Numbered from the stretch's first letter, positions 12,133 through 22,710 are shown. The stretch is 64,000 nt of DNA from Halichondria panicea (GCF_963675165.1 NC_087391.1:3894646-3958645), one strand, 5' to 3'. Made by a program: numbers and translations. Notes: a model not told the origin generated them from the letters alone.

Positions 12133-12236
12133 AAATAACAAACACAAGTCACAAACTATTATGTGGCTACACTAATTGACTTTACCGTGGAATTTCACCA
12201 TAAAAATATTTTCTTTATTTATAAGCTTTCATTACT

Positions 12237-12440
12237 GTAACCATATAGCGCGAAATTTTCAAAGGGGCTTGTTTTTGTGGGTTAGCAATCCTACACGAAA
12301 ATAATTACTCTAACGTGCAAAGATTTAAGGCGTGGCTTCCGGTAAGCAGTCAATCCACAAACATTATGCAACGAACGAAATGCTTTTAGAGGCCATTCCA
12401 CGAAATATAAGTGCCTCGAAAATGTTGCGCTATACGGTAG
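12237..12440. mobile_element. MITE with AACCATATAGCGCGAAATTTT ends
   Basis: Left end ACCATATAGCGCGAAATTTT pairs with inverted right end ACCGTATAGCGCAACATTTT. It lies about 100 bp after the PARP stop codon. It is noncoding and absent from the matching point of duplicate B, so it probably inserted after the duplication. Confidence 0.6.
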
Positions 12441-13174
12441 TTGATGCATGTAATTACAGCACCAACTCAGGTGAAACGCAGGTCTTAAAAAGCGGCATTG
12501 CTTCTTTTGCTGCTTATAGAAAGGCATGTTTGTGATGCCAAAGCAGTCAGCTTAATTTCCCATTATGCATGCGCATGTGTTTGATGCAGAGCTGTATACT
12601 GTTAACTGTATAGAAGCAGCTGTAAATACAATTTAACCGTAGATCCACCTTCGTACTAAGAGATTGCACTCGACACTAGACTATAGCTGTAGCGCATAAT
12701 TGTATTAAAGCGCCAGCTCATGCAGATTGAATGCAATTTTCAGGGTTCTGAAAATGTGCCACTCAGAAGTTTTTTCTTCTTTTGGTGTTGTAATTACATA
12801 TGATATGAATTTCGAAAGCACGGCTGAACTCCACATTATTCAAGCTCAATTAAGCTATATAATTAATAGGTCAGCTAGATTTATTCTTGGTCTCCCCATG
12901 CATCTAAGCTGTGAACAGTATTACAGTCGTACTATCCACATGCAGGGAAAGTTAAGGTGCTCAGATATATTAATTGCAAATGTTGTGGTAACAGTATGTA
13001 ACTTGAACACCCAAGGGAAAAGGCTACATTGAAACAGCTCTAAAGCCCGGCCTGCAGTTAAATAAGGAGTGGTATATAATATACTGTACAATAAAGGAGA
13101 CAGTATTAAAGAAGTGCTGCCTCATTTAAGGTTGATTACACTAGAAAAGTCCAGGTGAGTGGTGGCCAAAAGCA

Positions 13175-13285
13175 AGAGCTACTACTGTTGCCCTCGGAAA
13201 CCTCTGCATTACAAACTCACAGAAGAACTAACTCAACAAACATTTTTGGAACGTCACAAAGATATAGCTAGTAGCCTCAGTTCTA
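13175..13285 (+). pseudogene. CapA-like exon relic
   Basis: The stretch containing CCTCGGAAACCTCTGCATTA closely matches exon 2 of the intact CapA-like gene (22608-22710), including CATTACAAACTCACAGAA and TCACAAAGATA. Reading frame is lost and no other exons remain. It is the CapA side of the duplicated PARP-CapA pair. Confidence 0.75.
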
Positions 13286-13522
13286 AAATCTGCCTGGATT
13301 TGGGGCTACAAAGAGTGAAAAAGGCTCCTGGCTGACACATGTATCTAAGGTGATGCGACCAAACCCACTTCCTGGGTCTACATGTCATTCCACGCTCGAT
13401 AGTAATACCCACCCACCTTGGTTACATCACCATGGTGACGAGCCTCAGGTAGAGCTATAAATATGTCTTCTAGTGTGCATACAATTACTGTACAGATATC
13501 TTTTTGTTACTTTTTGCCCCAG

Positions 13523-14340
13523 GCTACTGGTCACACTTTGAACGAGTTGCTGTCTCTGTGTAGAAGTAGAGTGCTACAACAGTGAACCGTTAGTCTACAG
13601 CTGCTAGCAAAGGTAATTCAGAGAGCAAGGCACAAGAATACTTGTGTGCATGATTAGTTGATCTCGTGACGTGTGAGGTCCGGATATAGTGACTTTTGAC
13701 CAGTTGCTTTTATTTTTTATTTTTTTATCAATTCAGCATAACACCATAGGATATACACAATTAGCTAGTAGCTAGATGTAAAGTGCATCTTAAAGAATGT
13801 GTACTTAAACACACTGACAGTAACAATATATCTTAATTCTATATTGTGTGTACTAACAAGTTTGTTCCATATAAAAATTACAGCGTGTGGGAAGAATGAG
13901 TATTGGTACATTGATGTTCGAAATCTAATTGGTACCAGGGAGAGACCATTAAGTACAAGTGACACATTTTTGCAATTAATCTTTTTGTCTCTAGAGTTGT
14001 AAGGCCAGATGCTGACAGTAGTTCTTCCTGCTTTAGATCCCATGCACTGTCCCATGCTTGCAACTGATGTCCCGCTGTTGCTAAAATACGCTTTGGACGA
14101 CAATGTAAGCTCTGTGATGTTTGCAGCAGCTGCTGGGCTATATTATAATTATTGGTATTGTCAAGAACTGGTGTACATTATCTATCTCCTGCATGCAGGT
14201 ATATATAGTTGGAGGAATACATGCTCTGTTACTCTGGATGTTTTTTGCCGGATTTGAGATCACATGGCAGATCACATGACAAACAAACTGAGAAGGAGGA
14301 TGGAAACGAAACTGAAATATTACATCGTGACATTTACATT
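13523..14340 (+). pseudogene. RPAP1-like fragment (RNA polymerase II-associated protein 1)
   Basis: Three exon-like pieces resemble consecutive parts of the RPAP1 C-terminal region. At 13523, ATGHTLNELLSLCRSRVLQQ, then an in-frame TGA, then TVSLQLLAKVIQRARH. At 14008, MLTVVLPALDP and DVPLLLKYALDDNV. At 14205-14340, LEEYMLCYSGCFLPDL and KEDGNETEILHRDIYI, ending at a GTAAGA donor. This order mimics the family's 'RSxxxxQRxLALxxLAxxxxRA' to 'FLLRFxLDD' to 'ED..xxDxxxRD' progression. No flanking exons of this long protein are found and the TGA interrupts it, so it is called a relic. The assignment is from memory of the family and moderately sure. Confidence 0.5.
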
Positions 14341-14439
14341 GGTAAGATACCTATAATATATACACTGCATGTACCATGTAAGGAAATCACGAAGCCAAAA
14401 TAGTTATTGGAACACCCTTAATTATGCTTCGGGTGAGTA

Positions 14440-14700
14440 TGCACAGTGAGGTATACTAGCTGTTGGTAGCTGCAGGAGCAAGAAAAGAGCTGCAAAGCTG
14501 CTGTATACGTAGCTGTTCATGCAGCCATTAATTGTGTGGACTTTTTGAACTTTGGTATCCTTTTTAGCAACGATCATTTTGATCATTTCCCACTTTTTGC
14601 AATCTACCTTCATGTCTTATACATGTACATGTAGCTTTGGCAGTTTGGTGCTTCTACCGAGGCATCAGCACCTGCGATGCTTTCATTACACGTTGTTGTA
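14440..14700. repeat. Dispersed noncoding repeat, old copy
   Basis: The blocks AGAGCTGCAAAGCTGCTG, TGCAGCCATTAATT and ACCGAGGCATCAGCACCTGC recur near 31,680-31,910, where the same order is kept. Neither copy is coding. It is an unclassified transposon-derived repeat. Confidence 0.6.
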
Positions 14701-14799
14701 AATAGTTATACTTTACATACATAAGCAACTACTGCAAGTTAGTAGATAAAAGGATAATTCATGATGAAAGGTGTTACTATTCGTGATGCTCACTAACAG

Positions 14800-15540
14800 G
14801 AAGAAAACAGGAAAGATTACCATTCAGTTAAAGGGTGAAAGCGTTAAGGAAATGGACTCAATCAAAGAGTCACTGTAGACAGAGACCTTAAATGGACCTC
14901 ACACATCAGTGGTGTAAGGAAAAAAGCATCAGCTGGAATTGCCTGTCTCAGAATAAGCCCAAGTATCTCCATCAACACACGGAAACTCCTCTTTTAATGC
15001 CCTGGTTCGCCCCCACTTGGACTACTGCTCAGTAGTTTGGCATGCCTGCAGCAGCAAGCTCACAGATCAAGTTGAGAACTATGGCATGAGGGTCATCCTG
15101 GGCAAGTCTCCTAGAACTTCGTTGCGTAGCCAGCTAGGATGGATTATATACTCTTGAACAGCATAGAGAAGAGCTAATGCTATAGTACTAGTCCACTGCA
15201 GCATCATTAAACCTGCACCTAAATACATGCAAGAACTCTGAACATACACAAGTACAAGTATCAACTCCACCACCCAAGACCATCCACTGAGCTATTCAGG
15301 AAAAGTTTCTGTTTTCAAGGAGCTCTAAAGTACAACTCGCTTCCACAAGAGCTCAAGAGAATAATAACAGTACCATGCAGCGTTCAAGAATAGTGTACGC
15401 AAACTGTGTCTGACTGCAACTCATATAATTATAATTATTTTTCTAAAACTCTTTGTCTTTTGTTTTGTTTGACTGTTTTTTCGTTTACAGGACCTACGCA
15501 ACATTTCCTGCCCAAATAAAAAGTTATCTATCTCTCTATC
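14800..15540 (+). mobile_element. Degenerate non-LTR retrotransposon, 3' end of reverse transcriptase ORF
   Basis: Conceptual pieces in shifting frames read ITIQLKGESVKEMDSIKES, TVDRDLKWTSHISGVRKKA, INTRKLLF, NALVRPHLDYCSVVWHACSS, ILGKSPRTSLRSQLGW and ALKYNSLPQELKRI. This is the typical C-terminal region after the polymerase domain of CR1/Jockey-type elements. Frameshifts and stops make it inactive. It ends in an AATAAAAAG and ATCT-rich tail at 15520-15540, abutting the 3' end of the ankyrin-death gene on the other strand. Confidence 0.8.
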
Positions 15541-16901
15541 TAATTAAAGGAGTAGTTACATTTCACATAATTATGTATAGCAACTACAGCAAGACATATG
15601 GAAACATAAAACAAACATAAGAAATGTTTATTGTCTAAATATATCAATCTTATTTTATTACTTACTTTTATGTTTTGTATTGGGTATAATATGACAGCCA
15701 ATGCCACATCTTCCCAAGAGGCTTCTCCGTCGTTGACGTAAGCCTCAATACATCTAAGCTTTAAAACTGATACTTCTAATCGGGAGTGCCTTAGTTCATC
15801 TATTAGGCCAGTTCTGATCCCTAGGTTAACACACAGTGCCTCCCAGTTACCAACGTCTTCAAGCATTAAGTACAGATCCTTGACACTGGTAATTGGATGG
15901 TAATTTAGATGGCTTTGAATACCATTTGAGCTGAGTTGGTGGTTTCTTTGTGATGGCCACAGTCCCTTGTTGTCAGGTTTGTCTTTTGCTCCCCATTTTC
16001 GGAGTATTTTTTCGCACTGTCTATCATTTTTGCGGATTGCTTCATGTAACATTGTTGTTTTCCTTTGAGGGTCCAGATATACTTGATTGACATCGATTTC
16101 GTATTTTTGACACATATACATCACCTGTTCAATCTCATGGTGTTTGTTTCTACTGATGAGGTAGTACCATGGTGTGTTCCCTTTACTATCCGGTACCAGA
16201 AGTACTGGTAGCACGGATGTATTAAGCTTTGCACAAACTGTTAGTAGACTTTGAAAGTATTCAAGGTGACCACGTTTAAAGGCCTTGTGAAGAAGAGTTG
16301 TACCACTGAGTGCATGGACCCCTGTCAGGTGTGCTAGTACTCCATGTTCAATTGAGAGCTCAAGTAATACTTGAACTGCTTGGAAATGGCCTAACTCGAA
16401 TGCCAGATCCAGTGGCACATATTCTTTGTTGTTTTTTGCCTTTAGAGAATGTTGGGTGTATTTTGGGATAGTGCTTGCGAAAACTGACACGTAAGCTGGA
16501 TCAGCCATTCCCTTGATTGCCGAGTGTAGGGGAATGTCCCCATCATTGTCCATCATAATTAGATAAACATCGTACCCTTCATCCTTCAAATAGTGCAGAA
16601 TTCGTGTAATTAGGTTGATTGGGAACACCTGGTAGGACCGTGCAATTTGCGAAAGGATAGTTCCTCCAAATAGGCTGTCTCTTTGCTCCAATATACAACC
16701 TCTAAACACTATTTGTAAATCAGTTGATGTGAGGTTAGACCAGTGGTGTTGGAGCCATTTTGACAACAGGACTTGGTTAGAATCTGTGTTGAAAATCTCT
16801 TCTACACCAGTCCTACATGAGTTTTTGTTGGGTTGAACTGTCCGTACCAAGAGAAGGACTACTACAATAACTTGAAAGACTTGAACAAAGATGTTTCTCA
16901 T
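15540..16901 (-). CDS. Ankyrin-repeat / death-domain protein with N-terminal hydrophobic segment
   Basis: One open frame of 453 codons. Residues 1-23 (NIFVQVFQVIVVVLLLVRTV) form a signal peptide or signal anchor. Residues 40-320 contain ankyrin-like repeats: DGDIPLHSAIKG, YVPLDLAFELGHFQAVQVLL, GTTLLHKAFKRGHLEYFQSL, GNTPWYYLI, TTMLHEAIRKNDRQCEKILR. Residues 340-415 resemble a death domain (LYLMLEDVGNWEALCVNLGI..ASWEDVALAVILYPIQNIK). A consensus GTAAGT donor lies right after QNIK (exon boundary 15666), so the last 41 codons, including a hydrophobic stretch, may be intron read-through; no following exon was found before the retrotransposon relic. Ankyrin-death proteins are common in sponges and act in apoptotic or immune signalling; a secretory N-terminus on one is odd. 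The start codon lies in a tandem duplication. Confidence 0.75.
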   Translation of the reverse strand: MRNIFVQVFQVIVVVLLLVRTVQPNKNSCRTGVEEIFNTDSNQVLLSKWLQHHWSNLTSTDLQIVFRGCILEQRDSLFGGTILSQIARSYQVFPINLITRILHYLKDEGYDVYLIMMDNDGDIPLHSAIKGMADPAYVSVFASTIPKYTQHSLKAKNNKEYVPLDLAFELGHFQAVQVLLELSIEHGVLAHLTGVHALSGTTLLHKAFKRGHLEYFQSLLTVCAKLNTSVLPVLLVPDSKGNTPWYYLISRNKHHEIEQVMYMCQKYEIDVNQVYLDPQRKTTMLHEAIRKNDRQCEKILRKWGAKDKPDNKGLWPSQRNHQLSSNGIQSHLNYHPITSVKDLYLMLEDVGNWEALCVNLGIRTGLIDELRHSRLEVSVLKLRCIEAYVNDGEASWEDVALAVILYPIQNIKVSNKIRLIYLDNKHFLCLFYVSICLAVVAIHNYVKCNYSFN

Positions 16902-16944
16902 GCTGCTGGAAAGACTTGAATGAAGATGTTTCTCATGCTGCTGG
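16876..16944. repeat. 35-bp tandem duplication across the start codon
   Basis: Two nearly identical 34-35 bp units (16876-16909 and 16911-16944) each contain, on the minus strand, CAGCAGCATGAGAAACATCTT. The upstream copy therefore offers a second ATG (16936) out of frame with the gene. It opens a 12-codon upstream frame whose TGA overlaps the main ATG (ATGA). Confidence 0.85.
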
Positions 16945-17042
16945 GTCTGTAGAATGAGAATATTTCAATACGCATTAGTTCCACGTGCATGTATGTGTAA
17001 ATGTATGTGTAATTGTATTTTAGTTGAAAAATGGTGACTTAA

Positions 17043-17217
17043 TTGTGTATCAGGTTCTTTTGATCGCAAATTGTGAGTTTTTGCATAAATCGCATCGAAA
17101 GACACGCAAAGAGTGAGCATGAGCATGCAATTCGCAATTTAGTTTAAAATACAATCAAGCTTGTACAGTGTCATTTGCAATCGATTACCTCGCATTCAAA
17201 ACCCGATATACGGATAG
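17043..17217. mobile_element. Small MITE (TATCAGGTTTCAAAT family), copy 3
   Basis: Left GTGTATCAGGTTCTTTTGAT and inverted right TCCGTATATCGGGTTTTGAA ends, with internal TTTTGCATAAATCGCATCG as in copies 1 and 2. It is noncoding. Confidence 0.55.
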
Positions 17218-17429
17218 TTTAGTTACTGCGTGCTTTATTGTGATATTTGAACATACAGAAGTTCCTTCCCCATCTCTGCTACATCCTGAAGTGTGTGCCC
17301 GCCCCCTCCATTCATATTACCTGTTAGACGTGGTCACCATCGGAGCAAAACACTCTGTCTAGAGGTAAGCCATAAATTCTGTTGACAGCTGCATGCTGCC
17401 AGTGAGTACAGTGCATCCAGCTTAGAGAG

Positions 17430-17920
17430 TAGATTACCACAAATGTGTGAGTGGTTGTACTTAAATATTGATTGGAACCTTTCAAAGAAATGGTGCTGAT
17501 ACCATTGTGTATATTGTGTAGGTGAATGAATAACATGTCCCAAAAAATTTCCATGAAAACATGAGGTGGTGCATGGGTTTGGGGGGATTAATAAAACAGC
17601 AAATTGTAGTATAGTGGGTAATCGGTTAGAGTAATAAAACACTAAACCTTAAACAGCTAAGGTCTCAGACTTCATAAGATAATTTTTGAATGGTTTAGGT
17701 ATCCTGGCTATTCTTTTATGAGTCTTATATATATTCACAGTGTATATAATTCATGATTTACTGGTTTTCAGATATATTTCCTTGGTGTCAAAATAAGCAA
17801 ATTTCTTTTGTTTATCTATGGTTTGTGGTTAGCATGCAGCTGCTGTCATCAAAACAGTAGAAAATAGTATGTGTAGTTTTCAGTGTTATTATGCTACAAC
17901 CACTCACACATTTGTGGTAT
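17430..17920. repeat. Inverted repeat of about 25 bp spaced 430 bp
   Basis: ACCACAAATGTGTGAGTGGT (17434) recurs inverted as ACCACTCACACATTTGTGGT (17899). These could be the ends of a MITE, but no target duplication is evident. The interior lacks recognisable coding sequence. Confidence 0.5.
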
Positions 17921-18008
17921 GCACTGTAGGTGATTTCCCTGGGACTGTCCCAGAGAAATTACTCAAGTGAAACATGTTACAGTACAGTAATTAGTAATGT
18001 AGTGCTAT

Positions 18009-18232
18009 CAAGGGCGTATAAGAGAAGAGGGCATGCAACAGTCCACGAGCAAAAACTGAATGGGCGGAGTAATGTTACTGGAAAAGTACAGTAATATCTA
18101 AAAATAGATTTCTGTTAAATGGAGTTTGGTGCAAAGTACAGGTAGCTGATAGCTATAAATAGATCGAATGCAGTTTTGCTCGCACGTTGGACTAATAGTG
18201 AGTTGCATGCCCTCTTCTCTTATACGCCCTTG
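18009..18232. mobile_element. 224-bp MITE with perfect 31-bp inverted ends and 7-bp target duplication
   Basis: The arms at 18009-18039 and 18202-18232 (starting CAAGGGCGTATAAGAGAAG) are perfectly complementary. The 7-bp direct repeat GTGCTAT flanks the element at 18002-18008 and 18233-18239. It is noncoding. Perfect arms imply a recent insertion. Confidence 0.92.
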
Positions 18233-18351
18233 GTGCTATGCAATCAAAGGAAGGGGATTGGAAACGAACGGACCTCCCTGTGTAAATGGTTGAAACACTC
18301 CATGTTATATTTTCGTGATTGAACGTTCTGTGTTGTATTTAACTGTTTCTA

Positions 18352-20910
18352 GCTCTCCTATCCACTAGCGATCACTCATGCAGAAGCTGAGAGGAAGTAA
18401 GTTTATACCACTGACAAGCTCTAAGTCCGTTGTCTTTACTCTGTTTCCAATTTTTGTTGAATTACTCTATGTCAACTTTTCTCTTTCCCTGCTGTGAAGT
18501 CAAAACAGCAAAGGACATGCCAGTGCCGTACATGCCAGTTGATCCCATGATGATACTACTGTGATGTGTATTTATTATCTCTCTACCGCAGAGTTACGCA
18601 GTTTTCTACTTGTACGGGATGCACGTGTGCTGGCAATGCTGCACTGTGTATCTGCCACATGCTACCACCTCTCCCTTGCCAATGCAAGCTTTATTAAATA
18701 TGCAAACACACACACACACACACACTGTTGTAAGTTTCTACAAAACATTACCTTCAATACTGAGGTGTTTCCAGCAAATTTTTCAGAGCTCCTTACACAG
18801 TTGGTTAAAAGTTAAGTGCAGTCAACATGACCACTAATGCATTTATAGTAGCAAGACATACAGTGTGTGGTCATGGTTGATGTTACAAGAGTGTAGTCAG
18901 TGTACTGTAATACAAGAGTGAAGAAGAGACCTTCTTGGTTCACCTCTATTAGATGCTCTGCTAATTATCAGGCTCTGTTTACATAGTTTGTGGTTGCCAA
19001 AGCTCTTTGAGACTATAAAAGAAGATTTTTTGGGGAATACATATCTCCACAGAGGAGGTATGACATCCACGTGTCAAAGGAAGTGTTTAGACTCACTTTC
19101 CTTAGGTAAAAATTCAACTGCGTGTTACCTGCCAAACACAAGCACTGCGCTATTTTTAGCTGCCAAGAGTCTGATTCATGCGCACTGTTTTGATATAGGT
19201 TATAGCTACTAGCATAGCTTAATCAACCATCGTATCAGCTTCAGAATCTTCAGGAGGGATGCCTAGCCTCGATCCCAGGCCGAGTTTTCGCTTTTATAAC
19301 GGTTAGGCGAACAACCAGTTGTTCGCCTAACCGTTATAAAAGCGAAAACTCGGCCTGGGATCGAGGCTAGAGGGATGCCTGGAGTTGCTGCTATGCGTAT
19401 CACTTTGTTTGATGTCAAACTTTGACTTTTGAACTTTGACCCGCGGATATAATAAGGAATGTGACTCGCGGATGTCGTACCTCCTCTGATATCACCCTAC
19501 AGAGAAATTATGGTATTGTGATACCCCGGCACATCTCCACCATCCTCCACCATCCTCCCTACCCTCATATGCACTTCACATTCCCACACCCAGCAAGCCT
19601 GCAGTCTATGGCTGTCCCACGATGCAGTCATGCAGGTGACTATCACAGTCTAGTACACTACAACCTCACAGCAACAGGGCCACTACCACTAAGGTGATGA
19701 GTTGTGTTTGAAGCTAGCTGTGCACGTAGCTGGAGCGGTATATTGTGCAATTTCAAAGCTCTCAGAATTACCTTTCCAATGTGATTAGTCAAAGCTATAT
19801 AGTGTTCAATATTTTGCAGCATACGACTTTCAGTTTTGATTTCTCTAGTTGCATGTGTCTTTCCCTAAACAAGATTAGCGTATGGGCAAGTCTAAAATTT
19901 CAGCCGATATGGTAGCTATCTTTGAGAGCATGTAATTTGTGATCAGTAGTCAAAAATAGCTCTCAGAACACCTTTCCAATTGTGCTTAATTATACTTTCG
20001 TGATCAGTCGAAATCCAGCAATTTTAACAATAGCCAAGTGTATATATAATTATAGCCTTGCACTTTTTTCTAAAATTTCTGCCGATTTGGTAGCTATAAT
20101 TATTTGAGATGTGTTCAGATCACAATTAGATGAAAGCAGTTATTTTTTTCTATCTTCGTAATAGCTGGAGTTTACTTATAATAATTTATAGGTGGCTGCG
20201 ATAGTTGGCAAACCAGTGTATCTTGAGTATCTCAAGAAAGTGGCACAGTCAGAGGGTTCAAAGTTGAGTTGTCCCCAACCGCGCTAGCTAATAAACATAC
20301 TTGCAAGTATCTCTCTTCATGCAGTCAGGGGTCTTCAACAATTGACCTTGTTGAACTGCATGCAAGCATGTTCTCTACCTCTGTATACAGATGCTTCAGT
20401 CTCTCGTAAATTACGTATTCTGTATTCTATGTAAACCTAGGTGGAGTTTGGCTTGTCCGTCCCAGAGGGGTATATGGTCAATTTACGTTTGATCTTGGTC
20501 ATCTGCACTGGAGTATCGTATGGGATCTATATTCTCCACAGTTATATTGCACCTTTCACTTTAATATCAGGTATTCATGATTATTTTTTCAGGAGTATCT
20601 ACTCTTGATATTAGACAGCTTGCACGTACACACTACTCACACTCACGCCCACACACACACATCTACATCCACCCTTCCACACACAGACTTGCCCTCCAAG
20701 CACAAACATGACAAGAAATCAATCTCTATTTCTGGGACCAGACATCAACAGCTTGTCGCTAAAAGACCAGCCGCAGCCAATCACATGTCAGGATAGATTC
20801 ACCAAGACAGACAGCATCTCTGACCTACCTACCCACCATCAGAAGTACCTACCAGCTGGCATTGAGGGAGAGTGGTGTCTACTCACATCCAAAGATCGCC
20901 CTTCTGCGTA
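18352..20910 (+). CDS. Possible unrecognised multi-exon gene (weak)
   Basis: Several exon-like pieces with splice signals occur on the + strand: 18352-18394 (SYPLAITHAEAERK), about 20193-20258 (VAAIVGKPVYLEYLKKVAQSE), and 20441-20571 (VEFGLSVPEGYMVNLRLILV then ICTGVSYGIYILHSYI, a membrane-helix pattern, followed by a GT donor). A 3' exon after 20591 leads into histidine/threonine-rich sequence. No consistent full frame could be built and no family is recognised. A hairpin transposon sits in the middle. It may be a real membrane protein gene, a decayed one, or chance. Confidence 0.25.
19263..19370. mobile_element. 108-bp perfect hairpin element with 8-bp target duplication
   Basis: Two 52-bp arms are perfectly complementary around a 4-base loop (CCAG). 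Direct repeats AGGGATGC flank it at 19255-19262 and 19371-19378. Its first 20 bases, CTAGCCTCGATCCCAGGCCG, match the ends of the 735-bp element at 46492-47226, so both belong to one family. Two arms with no mismatch imply very recent insertion or active correction. Confidence 0.93.
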
Positions 20911-21036
20911 AGTTGATTTACCGATTGGAGTCCCTCAAAGTGATGTCGTGAATATAATTATAACATTCCGGTCACTTACCATAAGATGTTGTAAACAGAC
21001 GTGTGTATAAAAGGAGGCAGCTGACGTTTCTAAGTC

Positions 21037-21181
21037 AGCTTTGCGCAGTGGCAGTACCATAGCCAATGAGGTTTTACCGAGGCGTGGTTATTGCTAGTTG
21101 AAAACTTATCCCAATATCCCGCAATGACGACGTGAAATACCGTCGGCATTTGCAATTTTTGGAGACCACCACGGTGGTCGA
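21037..21181 (+). ncRNA. U4: U4 spliceosomal snRNA
   Basis: The 145-nt stretch starting AGCTTTGCGCAGTGGCAGTA matches the U4 plan throughout. It has the 5' U6-pairing region, the 5' stem-loop with k-turn (CCAATGAGGTTTTACCGAGG), GAAAACTTATCCCAATA, the central GTGAAATACCGTCGGCATTTG block, an Sm site (AATTTTTGG), and a short 3' hairpin GACCACCACGGTGGTC. U4 pairs with U6 in the tri-snRNP. A TATAAAAGG motif about 30 bp upstream (21005-21013) is the likely basal promoter element, although U4 genes are usually driven by a PSE. It stands alone between gene relics and there is no sign of decay. Confidence 0.95.
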
Positions 21182-21397
21182 ATCACAAAACAAAATTTCT
21201 GATGTGCTGTGAACGATGTCTTATTTTTTCACAGCTTTACGTACTTATTTCAAGATTATAAACTTGGAAAGACCCTTAGAAAAGATTTTGCAATATGCTA
21301 CACCCACTGTATGGCATATTCATCATACCTGAGGACTGGATCCTAGTTGTTCTTCATTATGCTCAAGTGAAGAATTCTATGAATTAATGTGTGTGCA

Positions 21398-21800
21398 TAC
21401 CAGATTGTGTCAATCTCTATGCAGGATTCAGAATACATGGTTGTGGGAAAACTACTGCTTTCATCGAAAAAAGCTTCGAATGATGGAGTTGTGAATTAGT
21501 ATCGAATTATTTCATGGTACTTGTCTTAATTGATCTACTAAGCACCGTTTTTCGATATGCATTTACATTTACTTCGGATAGCTGTATAAGATTCTTGCTT
21601 ATTGGGGACGGCACATGCAGATTTGTTTCAGACTAATGAAAGCCTTCTTATGGCCACCCAAGAAAAGATCGGTAACTGGATCTATACTGGAGGGAATTAA
21701 CTTATAATTATGATACTGTGACTGTTACACAAATGGATCTTTTTAGTGTTCGACACTTACAAGGCTTATCTCGCTTAATAACAAACAAACACAATTATTC
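21398..21800 (+). pseudogene. Decayed PARP catalytic-domain exon
   Basis: Closely matches 11628-12150 of the intact PARP gene: CCAGATTGTGTCAATCTCTA, GGGAAAACTACTGCTTTCAT, ATTATTTCATGGTAC, and the end ACAAGGCTTATCTCGCTTAA. Deletions, insertions and early stops (for example GTGAATTAG) abolish the frame, and the zinc-finger and MIU exons are missing. It lies upstream of the intact CapA-like gene, as the intact PARP lies upstream of the CapA relic in copy A. Confidence 0.9.
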
Positions 21801-22710
21801 TAACTCTAATTGAATTGACTTTCAATGTGCAATTTTACCCTAAGCTTATATCTTGAATAAACGTTTGTACATATATAAACAAACTTTAACCGAGTGCCAC
21901 AAGATTTATTACATTTTGAAGACACGGCCGTGGGCTGGACTCAGAGCTGTATGTTAGCTAGATTTAGTCTCCTCACCCTGTATAACAGTGCACTGTATGC
22001 ACCCCATTATATTACAGTTGTGCTATTCTGGCTAGCATGCAGGGAAAGTTAAGGTGCTGTCATATACAGGGATGTACAAAATGATATGGTAACTTACAGT
22101 AGATCTACATCTATAATTATGAAAACCTATTAAACAGTTATATGAAGCCCTGCACTGCCTGCAGTTAAATAGGGGTGGGGCTGGTATGCAGCCACCTATA
22201 ATAAAGGACTGTTGTTCAATCATGGTTGGTCAAAGAAGGCTCAAGCGACTGTCAATTGTCTTTGTTGTCCTCTCAGTATTGCTTTGGGCAGTAGACTATC
22301 TTGTAAACTCCAATGTGACCTGTGCCATATCACTGGACAGAGGCCTTGGAGCTCACTACTCTGACAAAGGGGTGGTACAAGATATCAGCAGTAAGATCAG
22401 CTACTTTAGAATAATTTATTTCTGATAATAATTGATTGCATGTTGTTTGTTTTACCATAATTATAGATGTTTCAACGTGGTTCTCTAAAGAAGTGACAAA
22501 GAACTTCGAGTCACTGACACAGTCAATGTGTCTGCCTGTAGAGGCTCTGTCTGGAAGCCGTGAGTCATACTCAATATCAGAAGATGAGCTGAAAAACAAG
22601 TATGACTACTTTGGAACTCTTGTTGCTCTCGGAAACCTCCGCATTACAAACTCACAGAAAAACCCGCTCAACAAAGCAATTGAACTTCTTAGTAACATCA
22701 CAAAGATAGT
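21398..22710. repeat. Segmental duplication, copy B
   Basis: Counterpart of 11628-13285. In this copy the PARP exon has decayed while the CapA-like gene is complete. Spacer homology runs through 21890-22170. Confidence 0.8.

Larger units (their letters stand above)
11628..13285. repeat. Segmental duplication, copy A
   Basis: This stretch matches 21398-22710 in the same order and orientation: PARP catalytic exon, a spacer with blocks such as CATGCAGGGAAAGTTAAGGT (12941; 22038) and TGCAGTTAAATA (13053; 22160), then part of a CapA-like exon. Here the PARP part is intact and the CapA part is broken. Between 12133 and 13175 no intact gene is seen. Confidence 0.8.
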
